In this document: piece after piece, positions 35,881-46,206 of the stretch | How positions within the stretch are numbered: position 1 is the stretch's first letter | Layout: the number at the start of each line of letters is the position of its first letter | Source of the DNA: Hemerocallis citrina | Lineage: Eukaryota; Streptophyta; Magnoliopsida; Asparagales; Asphodelaceae | Assembly (NCBI GenBank): GCA_017893485.1 | Contig: CM030368.1 | Location: forward strand, 178,494,504 to 178,558,503 | DNA: 64,000 bases | Direction of reading: 5' to 3' | Notes under the pieces: generated by a model | Told to the model about the DNA's origin: nothing | The model's database searches: none | Seen by the model: only the letters and a program-made list of their open reading frames with translations | Program-made: the position numbers and the translations under genes

Positions 35881-38800
35881 CTGGCCATGCTAGATAATCC
35901 ACCCATTCCGTTCTGAGCATCCTCTAGGTTCTTCGGCTCCATCCTGACACTTGGAGTGGCTCTCGACCCAGCCACCCCGAACTCCACCTTCAATCGATAT
36001 ATCTCCAACTCATTCTCCACCAGCATTTCCCGAAGGAAAGAGTCTGCAAAGCGGATAGCTGTCTTTGAGGAGGGTGAGGACAACCCGCCGGGGAAAGCTA
36101 CTTGGGCTCCAGCTAGACCGAAGTTTATGTCGGCCACCGCCTCTTTCAAGCGAGCGAGTTCCAAGTTCACTTGGTGTAAACTTCGGATATGATACAAGAA
36201 CACTGCCTCCCTGTCCTTCGACTCCTTACGGTGATGAGCCAGACTCGATTCCACGATCTTCAATCTATTCCTAAGATACTCAAGCTCGGCATTACGAGGG
36301 TCAATCCCAGCACATCTGGAAATCTAGTAAGAAAAGGAAAGGCCACATTATGTCGAGCATTGGAAACATAATTAATTCTAATGCTATGAAAGTCCATGTA
36401 TCTCAGAAACAGAAGTTTAAGTTTTTTCCAGTTCAGCAAGAAACTCACAATTCAAAAATAAAACAAGTTCAAGTCGTAAAGTTCGGCCCAAAATAAATTT
36501 TATTCAATTCAATCAAATTCAAATACAGAAAAGTGGTGGCCAGTACACTATTGGTATATAGAAAACAAATGAAATGAAAAAATTTCTACTACTTAGAAGA
36601 AGGAGGCACATCTTCAGCCTCATGGCGATGACCTCAGCGTGAACCTCGGTCGGGGCGACCTCTACCCAAGGAAATCGGGTATCCTCATCATCACCCAATG
36701 AAATCTCCCAAGGGGTCAGGGGGGCTTCGTCAAACTTCATGGAGTAGGAAAAGCCCTTGAGGATGAGGTCATGCTCATACCCCTGGTCCTGGACAAGAAT
36801 GACCCTGTCGATGGATCCCTTCCGATCACTACCAGCTCCTTCTCCTTCGCCTCCCAGCTGGCTTTCTCCTTCTCCAACTTCTCCAGCTTCTCCCAGTCGG
36901 AAGCCATGGAGGTCAGCTTGGCCTTGAACACCTTCTCGCTCTTCTCTAAGTCGTCGAACCTCAGCTTGAGGTCCTTATACTCCCTTTAAACTTGTTGCGC
37001 CCTTCGACTGGCGAGCCTGTGGTCGCGGTTGCATTGCCTCTTCATATCTGCCCCTTGCAAAGTCGCCTGCGAAATAAAGGAAACACACTAGGAAGGAAAA
37101 AAAATTTCACGACAAAACTTGAACTCATCAAGAGTCGGACACTTAGCCTACTTCAAGTAGCTTGGGTCAAATGTCTCGGTGGTAAGACATTCCCTGTTGC
37201 ATTGTGTCGCGAGGTTGTTCACCACCTCCATAGCCACCAGACCCTCCAATATCGAGTCTGCCACCTTCACGGTCTAGTCGGACTTCTAGGGCTCCACACT
37301 CATGTCCCCGAGAATGATCTTGCCATGGGGATGAACTGGAGGAAGCCCAGACTTTGTTAATTAGGCTACCCAGACGGCTTTTAAGCTTGGAGCCACTTTC
37401 GCCAAGTCAGGGGAGTTGGGGATGGTCAAATACCTAAACTTCTTAGACTTCCCCTCCGAACACCTCTCGGAGGTAGAACTTGAGGGCCTCAACTTCTTAG
37501 ACTTCCCCTCCGAACACCTCTCAGAGGTAGAACCTGAGGGCCTCTTTTTTCCATTCGGCTACTCAGTAGCCTTCATCTTGGCTAAGGCAGCCCGCCTTGC
37601 CTCAATTACCTTCTAGAGCATTGTTGCAACAAAAAGAAACAAATGTCAGGATGAAGGAAAAAAGTTGAATGCAAAAAAGAAACAAAGGACATAAGGGTCA
37701 GCATGACTCAATCCGCTCCTAATTAGATGCCTTTCAACCACCTTCAGCACATCCCCCCCCCTCTTGCACGCTAATATCTTCTCCAACCTGTCCTTCTACA
37801 ACGAAGTGAAGTCCGTAGGCCTCGGGGTTTTGCGCTTCGAGATGTCAAAGGACCACTTTGGGGAATGTCTCAGGGCTCGGGACTACGGATGACGAAATAC
37901 TTCGACTTCCAGTCTTTGATGGATTCCGAGTGGTCGTGTATAGTCGCCTCCCTAGCCGAGGTGAGAAGAAACATTGTCCCTCATTCATCCTGGTAGTGTA
38001 GAGGCCCATACACACCCAGAAGTATTTGAGTTTCAGGGGCATGCCCTTCTCGTCGTAGAGAATTATGAAGCTGATGAGCTATTTCCATGAGTACGGCTCA
38101 TACTGCGTCATACTCATTCAGACCCAATTCAACACATCTCTGACGAAGGGGTGATAGGCAGTCGGGTCCCCAAGATGAAGGTGTCCAAGGGGAACATGCA
38201 GAAGCACGGTGCCAAATTGTTTGTCAGTTCTAGCCCGGGGGGTTCAGGATCATCAGCTCGAACTCCCGAGGGATGAAGCAATAGGTCCGAACCAGTGGTA
38301 GGTCAGCCTTCACTAACGCATTAGAAACCCTGTCTGCCTCGATCTTTCAAAGGCGGGAGGACAACAGTTTTATCCCAAAATTGATCAAGTCCAGGAGGTC
38401 ATCGGGATACATCCTTATCGATATTGGCTCCTGCCCATATCCGGTTGTATTCCATTGGCTCGGGCTCACGGGACAAATGAACTTCCATTTTCACCTTGAC
38501 AGATGAGGTACTTAGGGGGGGCACTACATAATAAAGAGAACCCTCTTCACTCGTGGGCACCTCCTCTCCACCCTCTTCAGCTTCATTCTCCTCCTCATCT
38601 TCTTCTTCTGATCAGACTTTGACTGCCCCCAAGTTCTCACACTCATCCACTCATTCTTCCTTGAAAGAAGAATCAGAGGAAACTTCTTCCACCTTCCCTT
38701 CTGGGGTAGACCACAAGGTGGATGAAGAGGAATAGACGTCACGGCTGGAGGTGGAGGCATAGGCACTAGACTTTACCTTTGACATAATTAAAATACTACA

Positions 38801-39124
38801 ATACCTTGATTTCGTTGATGGAAAATTAATCGAAAAGATCGTCGGAGGTCGGAAAGGGTTTTAGAGAGAGAAGCTCCACAAAGTAATAAGAGAAAGTAAA
38901 GAGAGAAATGAGAAAGGAATGAGAGATATATAAGCAGGGAGGGAGACTCCTCGATATCTACAATGATAATGTGGAAGAATCCTTGCCCTACAATTCAATC
39001 CAACATCTGCGAAGAGAAAAACTCTCCACTTTCCACAGTGGTGACGTAAGCAAACCCACGTGCTGCACATGCACATATGCAACCCAAAGGGAAGGAAAAA
39101 TTCCTAAGTCCTTCATCTTCAGCA

Positions 39125-39540
39125 AAAACTCACCAAATTTTGCTTGGCCTCGTCCCTCAGTATGGATTTCGAGACACATGTGAAAAACTCACTAAATTTT
39201 GCTTGGCCTTTTCCCTCAGCATGAACTTCAAGCCACACGCAAAAAATGACTCAATTTCTCTTGGCTTCGTCCCTCGGCATGAATTTCAAGCCAAACGTAA
39301 AAAACTCACTAAATTTCACTTGGCCTCGTCCCTCAGTATGGACTTCGAGCCACACGCGAAAAGTGACTCAATTTCTCTTGGCCTCGTCCTTCAGCATGGA
39401 CTTCGAGCCACACAAGAAAAACTAACTAAATTTTGCTTGGCCTCGTCCCTTAGCATGGACTTCGAGCCACACAAGAAAAGTGACTAAATTTTGCTTGACC
39501 TAGTGCCTCGGCACGCCGAAGCACTCAAGGTCGGCGCTCG
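39125..39540 (+). repeat. 60-bp tandem repeat, about seven units
   Basis: Units of 59-60 bp contain AAATTTTGCTTGGCCTCGTC and GACTTCGAGCCACACG. They lie between the antisense ORF and the 3' LTR of the Tat element. The 136-codon open frame across them is a repeat artefact. Confidence 0.9.
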
Positions 39541-39925
39541 GCTTGGACTTCGTGGCATGTAGGCGTGAAACCCAGTGGTGACCACCATATCCCTTCAAAT
39601 TTTGCGCCCCAATTTGGTTTCTGATTAAAATTTTGAAAAAATATTTAAAAATTGGAATAATTAATTAAAATTTCTAAAAAGTAATTATAAATTCGGAAAA
39701 ATAATTGAAAAAAGTCTAAAAGGTAATTATGAATTTTGAAAACTTAATTAAAAATCCAATAAATAATTTTAAATTTGAAAAAATAAAATAAAAATTCAAA
39801 AAAAAAACTTTGAAGTCCTAAAAGATGATTACTACCCCCCATCACTCCAATCAAATCCCGAACGTCCCTAGGAGAGAACTACTCCTCGAAGGTTGTTTTA
39901 CCCAACCTTCAGGAATTGGAGGTTT
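39541..39925. other. Tat AT-rich spacer before the 3' LTR
   Basis: Degenerate AATTAAAAATT-type repeats, then a purine stretch (GGAATTGGAGG at about 39912-39922) that could be the polypurine tract. Confidence 0.45.
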
Positions 39926-40029
39926 AAGATGTGGGTAAAAAGCTCAGCTAATTAGGGTCGTACGATTCTTCCAGGATTCTCGAGATTCCTAAGGGAAAAA
40001 CTATAATCTCATAGCAACTACAGGCCCAT

Positions 40030-41051
40030 TGTAACACCCCGGTAATTTCAAATAATATATATATGTAATATATGAAGTAGTTGGTTGTTTGAAAATATTA
40101 CATGCTGTTTGAAATATGCTTGGATATGGCATATAGTAAATGAAATGGATTTAATGAATGGTTAATGGTATGGAGTGGTTGACTTCGTTCAAATGCCCCA
40201 CATATGACGTGGCTTTCCACATGGGCCCATCCGGGAGTTTGTAAACAGAAAATGTTTGAGAAAATATATCCCATATCGGTAATTGATATAGAAAAATAAT
40301 AATATAAATACTAAATGCCAAGAATCAAGAGTCACCTAATCGGTTAACCAACTTTTGAGAGGCCGCCTGTGGTGGGCAGTTGTACTACATAGTATCTAAT
40401 TTGTCTATAAAATTGTATAAATTGTCTGAGCTAGGGGCAGGGGTGTTACAAATGGTATCAGAGCCGACTTTCGACACCGAGTGTGGGTAAGAGTGGGTGA
40501 GATGTATGCCTGAGACTGGTTGTGCATGCCCCGTGCTCAGCGAGGACGCTGATTTCCGTGCTCAGCGAGGACGTTGATTTCTGAAGGGGGGTGTGTAACA
40601 CCCCGCTGATTTCTGAAGGGGGGGGGGGTGTGTAACACCCCGGTAATTTCAAATAATATATATATGTAATATATGAAGTAGTTGGTTGTTTGAAAATATT
40701 ACATGCTGTTTGAAATATGCTTGGATATGGCATATAGTAAATGAAATGGATTTAATGAATGGTTAATGGTATGGAGTGGTTGACTTCGTTCAAATGCCCC
40801 ACATATGACGTGGCTTTCCACATGGGCCCATCCGGGAGTTTGTAAACAGAAAATGTTTGAGAAAATATATCCCATATCGGTAATTGATATAGAAAAATAA
40901 TAATATAAATACTAAATGCCAAGGATCAAGAGTCACCTAATCGGTTAACCAACTTTTGAGAGGCCGCCTGTGGTGGGCAGTTGTACTACATAGTATCTAA
41001 TTTGTCTATAAAATTGTATAAATTGTCTGAGCTAGGGGCAGGGGTGTTACA
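40030..41051 (+). mobile_element. TRIM copy 2, very young
   Basis: Two 421-bp LTRs (40030-40450 and 40631-41051) start TGTAACACCCCGG and end GCAGGGGTGTTACA. By eye they differ at one base (near 40323 and 40924). The interior is 180 bp with a tRNA-Met type primer site and a G-rich polypurine tract, and no coding capacity. Flanks CCCAT (40025-40029) and CCCAC (41052-41056) match 4 of 5. The undisturbed target is visible at 17340-17355 (CCCATGATCAGCTCACGGGC), which confirms the insertion. It inserted into the Tat 3' LTR. Its family is shared with TRIM copy 1 at 245-1332. Confidence 0.92.
40453..40465 (+). promoter_or_regulatory. Primer binding site, tRNA-Met type, TRIM copy 2
   Basis: TGGTATCAGAGCC lies two bases after the 5' LTR, in the same place and with the same following bases (GACTTTCGACACCG) as in copy 1. 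Confidence 0.88.
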
Positions 41052-41849
41052 CCCACGATCAGCTCATGGGCAGCACGCTAAATTCTTTGCCTTAGAATTC
41101 GTACTCGCTAGTATTGCATGATCAACTTTGAGTGTAATACACTAGTACAAAATCGTAGAAAACAAAATTTCTTTTATTGTATATTCACTACAAATAAATT
41201 TTCTTTACTCAATTTACATAGATAAACTACATAAAAATGGAAATAAGGTTTTGGGTCTTCTAGACCTTGTAATCTCAACTCCAGACTCCGCAAAACCTGC
41301 AAAACTAGTCAACTGTGGGTTTGTCAGCTCATGAAGCTGACAATAAACTACTAGGCAGAACAATGGCACTAACTATTAGTTTAGTATTATGGTTTAGCTC
41401 AATCTTCATTTCAAAATTTCTCAATCAACAATATAATTCATTATAGTATTAATATATTGAAAAAGTGTCAGGGAAAAGTAATTTGCAGCTAAGTGAATTT
41501 TTATGCAAAAAGTGATGGTTAGTAGACTCGTGTAGGGATATGATGAGTGCATGTGACAATGTGTGAGTGATCATAATCTATATGTGGTATGTCTACGTAA
41601 TGAACTCAAACCAGAAAACTTACAACCAATCACATTTCTATATACATGTGCATGGATGCAAAACTAATGCAGTGCTTGTATGGAGGTTTATATTGTCCAT
41701 ACAACATAAACTTCTCACTGCAAGCTGTTAAACACACTCCATATTGGGATTAAAACTCTTGTATTGCCATGGCTATTTCCATGTGGCTTATTATGTTTTC
41801 GACACTGCTAAGTACCCAGTGGGATTGCAGACTTCCCACTATATATATA

Positions 41850-42034
41850 TATAATAAAACACAAAGAAAGCTATCAAGTGGCTCTCCTTCAATTCCCCTA
41901 AAATCAAAGGCCCAGATCTAACCTCACAAAACACATTTTCCCCCAAAAACTCAAATTCAAATCCTCCCAACCCAAAACAACTTCTTTATTTATTTAATTA
42001 TCTCTCTCTCTCTCTCTCCTATTAAAAAAAACTA

Positions 42035-42070
<36 letters not shown>

Positions 42071-42651
42071 AATTACAAAGAAAGCTATCAAGTGGCTCTC
42101 ATTCAATCTCCCCTAAAACTAATGGCCTAGATTGATTCTCCCAAAACATATTTTCCCGCCCAAAATTTCAACTACCAAAATTAAATTTTTCCCCCCAAAA
42201 CTAAAAAACTCATTACTTTATTACTATCTCTCTCTTCTCTCTTCTCTCTTAACTTTTTCATATTTTTCTCTTTCTCTCTCTCCTTCTCTCTCTCCCATTC
42301 TTTCTTTATTTACTTAAAAATTTAGATTTTAAGATTTCATGTTTGTAAAATTTTCAAAATTTTTATATTTTTTTTATTGCACATGTTATATTGAAAATAA
42401 CAAATATCTCTTCAACGGTTAAATTTTATCATTTTCCATCCTTAAAGTTCTAAGAAGTTGGATTTTACACCCTCATTTATAATTATTTTTCAACATATAC
42501 TAATAGAAACATGGACTTTTATTTACAACTAATTATTGTCATACTATTCAAACTTGAACTACACAATTGTTGTTTTACTGTTTACAGGGCTTTTCGTGTG
42601 TTGTATCGTTCCGAAGACGTGCCGTAGGCACGTGCCCGCGGGCAAATCTAG
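41850..42651 (+). mobile_element. Helitron-like element 1
   Basis: The 3' end shows two adjoining palindromes (GGCACGTGCC and GCCCGCGGGC, 42634-42643) followed by AAAT and CTAG (42648-42651), then T, as in plant Helitron ends. The sequence upstream is shared with element 2 at 47380-47776, including AAAGAAAGCTATCAAGTGGC. That left motif occurs twice (41860 and 42070), so the element is internally duplicated or two copies overlap. No Rep/helicase gene is present. The 5' TC terminus could not be fixed. Confidence 0.6.
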
Positions 42652-42662
42652 TATATATATAT

Positions 42663-42833
42663 AGGAAAAAAGGGGTATGAGCAACTTGCTCATTTAGTAA
42701 ATAAGCAATTGATGATGTGGCATACATGTGATTGAAAATTTTTTAAAAAGGTTAGTTGTCCAATGTATCACATGCATGTCACATAATCAATTGCTCATTT
42801 ACTAAATGAGCAAGTTGCTCATATCCCTTTTAC

Positions 42834-42835
<2 letters not shown>
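42663..42835. mobile_element. Short MITE in a TA repeat
   Basis: Inverted ends share GGTATGAGCAACTTGCTCAT (left 42674-42693; right copy inverted at about 42804-42825). The whole element is about 170 bp and is flanked by TA-rich DNA. The flanking TA would fit a Tc1/mariner-type element, but the target duplication cannot be defined in a TA repeat. Confidence 0.7.
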
Positions 42836-42890
<55 letters not shown>

Positions 42891-42911
42891 CATACATATA
42901 TATATATATCA
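42836..42911. repeat. (AT)n microsatellite
   Basis: A long AT run with CACATACATACAT interruptions. Confidence 0.95.
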
Positions 42912-44766
42912 ATTTTACAAAAGTGCTTACAACCGGCTTTACCAGGAGTCACTAACTGTACCTGTACAATGGAGGAGATTACAGCTGGTAACTGCCGGGA
43001 GTAATCGAGGTACATGCACTTCGGAGGAGCTTACAACCGTCCAAGCTGAGAGTCAATGAAAGGTACTTGTTAGGTCTTAAATGTTTATATTTTAGCCCTG
43101 CAAACTTTATAAGTTTAGTATTAAATCTCTTTAAAGAATAGCGATTAATGATGGTTTCTTTGTTTTGTAGATGGAAATATCAATAATTGCAAAAGAACCA
43201 TCTCGATCCCATCCTAGCTTATTGAGTAATTTTTTAGGAATTGTGGACCAGATACATGTAGGCACAAGATTCTTGAAGAAGAAGTAGATAAAAAAAACTC
43301 AGAAGAACAGCAAACGAAAACATCAACAATAACAATACCAAGTCAGAAAGGGTTGTTTCAAACTAGAGTATGGATGAATCTCAAACTTTGTTCTAAATCA
43401 AAGATATCGGTCTTCGAGTCATCTTCGAGCAGTTATACATCACGAACGGAGTTCTGTACCTCCGAGAAAATCATTTTCTTTTGAAGTCGTGCGCCGAAAC
43501 TAGCAAAAGGAGAAATTGCAGTCGATCGCTCCCAAAATGCAGTCGACTAACCCTGGCTCTGACTTGGACATGAGAAATTGTATTTGACCACTCCCAATAT
43601 GCAGTCAACCGCAATGTGCAGATTGTGATGTTTTAGGTTGCGAGTATCAGGTCCAATTGACTGTATTTGTGTTTATCTTTTTAGATATTATTTGGGTGCT
43701 ATATATAGATAGATGTGAACTCTAGGGATATATTAAATCATTGGAGATCATTGGATGCTTGGACACTTGGATCAAACTTCAAGAGAGGGACTGAACGAAG
43801 AAACAGTCGTCAAGAATTTTTAATTCTTTTCCTTAATTTCTTTTAATGTATTCATTATCTATTGAGAAGACGTTTATGCTTATGCATAACTAACTCTTTT
43901 GTTAGGGCTCGTTTGAAGCCCTAACCATGATTTCTAAACATTTATATGTGTGTGTTTAGCAAGATTTTCATATAGTGTTGAATAATTAATTCATGTTTTA
44001 TTATTAATCTTGTTGAATTTATTTTATGCTTGATCAGCATAGGATAGTCTATGCAATTGATTTTGTTATATGAATCAATTTGATGACCGAGGCTAGGGTT
44101 CATAAGAGTAACAAGAACGGTCTATTTATTACATCGTTCGGAATTAGTTATCACAACTGAAATAGATACCATGCTCTAGGATTCATGTATTTGTCGATTT
44201 TCGTTGTGCTCATGTTCACTTAAGGAAGAACCTAGTAGATACCATGCTAGATCCCTTTCTTTTGGGGAAATCTTTGGCTCGAACCAGGGACCGGGATTCC
44301 AGCATCCACTCAATACCCACCCCACACAATACCAATCAGGACATTTTCTGTTGGTACCATGCTAGATCCCTTGAGGGATGAAATGGATTAGAGGTGGACC
44401 AAACCCTAATTCCTTGCTTAGAAAAACCCATAGCTTAAAGAGGTGGACCATACCGTTTAGGTTGGCAAATTTCATCATCATATCTTGTTGGAGGCATATG
44501 TTAGTTCTTTAGAAGGAAGTTAGTGGTGGATACACATGTCTTAACGTTCTCTTACCATTATTTTATATTATTTTATATTTTCTGCAAATTTTACTTATTT
44601 CATAGTCAATCATCAAACCATGAATCAATCCACTATTCACTTGTTAATTGCATCTTAAAATTTGATTAGTCAGTCATTTGTGTACAATCTCTGTGGAATC
44701 GACCCTTACTTTCACTACGCTATCTTTTAAACGATTTGTATACTTGCGATGTGTTCAGATCAGTTA
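42912..44766. other. Unclassified repeat, probably retroelement-derived
   Basis: No protein domain is recognised. The right end (44685-44755; TCTGTGGAATCGACCC, GTATACTTGCGATG) is related in reverse to the start of the solo LTR at 14398, which suggests an LTR on minus ending near 44756. Two GCAGTCGACC-type units lie at 43510-43620. Confidence 0.4.
44258..44354 (-). mobile_element. SINE-sized insertion with an 18-bp direct repeat
   Basis: 97 bp lie between two copies of TACCATGCTAGATCCCTT (44240-44257 and 44355-44372). On minus the insert contains GGTTCGAGCC, close to the RNA polymerase III B box (GGTTCGANNCC). A long target duplication and a B box fit a SINE. The insert is short, the A box is not clear, and a related phrase at about 44168 means the direct repeat might instead be an older tandem repeat. 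Confidence 0.35.
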
Positions 44767-45714
44767 TTAATTTAACTATCTAAACAACACAACAATACTC
44801 CCTCCAGGTTCACCCACTTTACGGCGATCTCTTCCCATGGAGGACATGTTGGGTGCCCTTGTTCTGTTTTAACCCCTTGGTGTCACGCATAGATCAGACA
44901 CAGTTCTTACCGTCCTAAATCCCTTAAGGGCGAGTTTTAGATTAACGACGTTGAGGAATTCTCTAATTCTCACCAATGCCGACCATTTCAGTCACAATCC
45001 ACCTTTTAGTGCAAACTATAACTATACTAAATTCATAGCCATTGTGACACAACTAGTCTAGCATTCTGTTTGCCTTTCTCATTCAATTTCAAAATTCCCT
45101 ACATTAGGAAATTCTCGCTCCACAAAAAGAGTGTCATCATATAATACGCCTCGGGATATGCCTAGATGTTAATATTTCACACATTCGGGTGTACCACACT
45201 ATTCTTACTAGAACTTATTAAACTAGCATTTGTAGACAACCCCAATCAGTAGATATATGCTAATCTTCATGACATATATCCAAATTAAACACATCACTGC
45301 GACAAATTCAAACATGAGGATTAACAATAGTTTACTAGGAAGCATATATCTTCAATTCCCATATATAACACCACCATTTGAATACTCAACTCTGTTTTTT
45401 GACAGAAACATACCAGTACTGTGAAAACCACATAAATTTCAATACTTATAAGAAATTGAATTGCGTAGATTCATATGAAACTTGAATGAGTCTACTACAA
45501 TATTGTAGTTAATAATATTTCAATTTAACCACAATTATTCTGTATAATTCACACACAAAACAGTATCTCAGGGTTCTGGAAAAATTGCAACTAGTGAAAC
45601 TTGTAAAAATACTAAACAATAAGTTTGAATTTATTTAAAACACTAAACGATATCCAAACATCATGAAATTTTGTGGAGTTGTTATACACATATACTAGAT
45701 ACGCATATATAAGC

Positions 45715-46206
45715 TTACAATCGGGCATTACTCACTTCTCTTAGGGTTAGCTTATTGAATGTGTGTGTCTTCGACCTCCATCGCTCAACAAGAGATGTAA
45801 TTAATGCCCGATCGAGCTTCGCATTCTCCATCAATTTGATTCCGTAGAAATCGGCTTGGACCAAGTACTCGTGGGTACGAGCATGCATGGGTGGAGCCGT
45901 GTGCATCCGAAATGACATTTCTTTGCTTCCCATCTCACACAGTTTGAGACATGTGTCTGTGTTGCAGCGTGAGTAGACTTGGGTCTGAGGGTCCTGGAAG
46001 TGTACATCCAACCGATGATGACACACCAACATCGGCAGAAGAAGATGGTTGGCTACCAAGGTACACCAACGTATAAAAATCTTGTTATTATAGATACGAT
46101 ATTACATATTCAAATTCAAAACTGACAGTAATATTCTTCTTACTTGTGTAGATGGTTGGCCACTACCACTATTAGACGTCCTTGACAATCCCCTCGTTCT
46201 GCCCAT
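45715..46206 (-). pseudogene. 5' part of a plant mobile domain (PMD, MAIN/PP7-long-form-like) gene
   Basis: The first exon is 46206-46144 (ATG; MGRTRGLSRTSNSGSGQPST) ending at a GTAAGA donor. The next coding stretch (to 45715) contains HHRLDVHFQDPQTQVYS, MHARTHEYLVQADFYGIKL and ALITSLVERWRSKTHTF. This is the well-known start of PMD proteins (PF10536), where an A-FYG stretch precedes LITALVERWRPETHTF. PMDs occur in plant genes needed for genome silencing and also inside transposons. The domain breaks off shortly after THTF, where family-A-like LTR sequence begins, so most of the domain is missing. The acceptor of exon 2 is not clear. Whether this was a host gene or transposon-borne cannot be told. 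Confidence 0.7.

Larger units (their letters stand above)
33080..38785 (-). pseudogene. Tat antisense ORF, PF04195-like (putative gypsy-type transposon protein)
   Basis: The reading starts at an ATG on minus (38785; MSKVKSSAYAST). A Ser- and Glu-rich acidic segment is followed by a domain resembling PF04195 (about 38330-37840: YCFIPREFELMILNPP, MFPLDTFILGTRLPI, then PLKLKYFWVCMGLY). Two Glu/Lys-rich coiled-coil stretches follow (36931-36737 and 36263-35883). Intron-like joins are visible, for example an ATTTCGCAG acceptor near 37070. The solo LTR at 33242-35880 splits the C-terminal part, which resumes at 33241 and ends at 33080. Stops and frameshifts are scattered. Such antisense ORFs between pol and the 3' LTR are known in Tat-lineage elements; their function is not established. 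Confidence 0.65.
17246..41074 (+). mobile_element. Tat-type Ty3/gypsy retrotransposon, degraded and heavily nested
   Basis: The remains of one element run from a 5' LTR fragment starting TGATGTGGGTAAAAA (17246) to a matching 3' LTR start (about 39926). In order they include gag, protease, RT, a split RNase H region, integrase, a spacer and an antisense ORF on minus. The order pol - spacer - antisense ORF and the RT-RNase H sequence fit the Tat lineage. Younger insertions are at 19825-22560, 25542-32715, 33242-35880 and 40030-41051. Most have target duplications that join the Tat sequence correctly when removed. All genes carry stops or frameshifts. Confidence 0.78.
39926..41074 (+). repeat. 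3' LTR fragment of the Tat element, split by TRIM copy 2
   Basis: It aligns with 17246-17370 before (39926-40029) and after (41052-41074) the TRIM. Homology stops after GGGCAGC at 41074. Confidence 0.7.
41133..45714 (-). mobile_element. Divergent family-A LTR, interrupted
   Basis: It begins TGTAATACAC. Parts resemble the solo LTRs at 19825 and 33242 (GTCAGCTCATGAAGCTGAC near 41320; ATATGAAACTTGAATGAGTC near 45472; GATATCCAAACATCATG near 45650). It is broken by Helitron, MITE and unclassified insertions between about 41840 and 44766. The expected end GGGGTGTTACA is missing, so the right side is truncated at about 45714, against the PMD gene fragment. Confidence 0.55.

Noticed and set aside
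39077..39487. 136-codon open frame
   Set aside because: It is produced by 60-bp tandem repeats, a multiple of three, so any frame tends to stay open.
44271..44300. Possible tRNA gene suggested by the B-box-like motif
   Set aside because: No cloverleaf, no A box at proper spacing and no acceptor stem; at most a SINE remnant.
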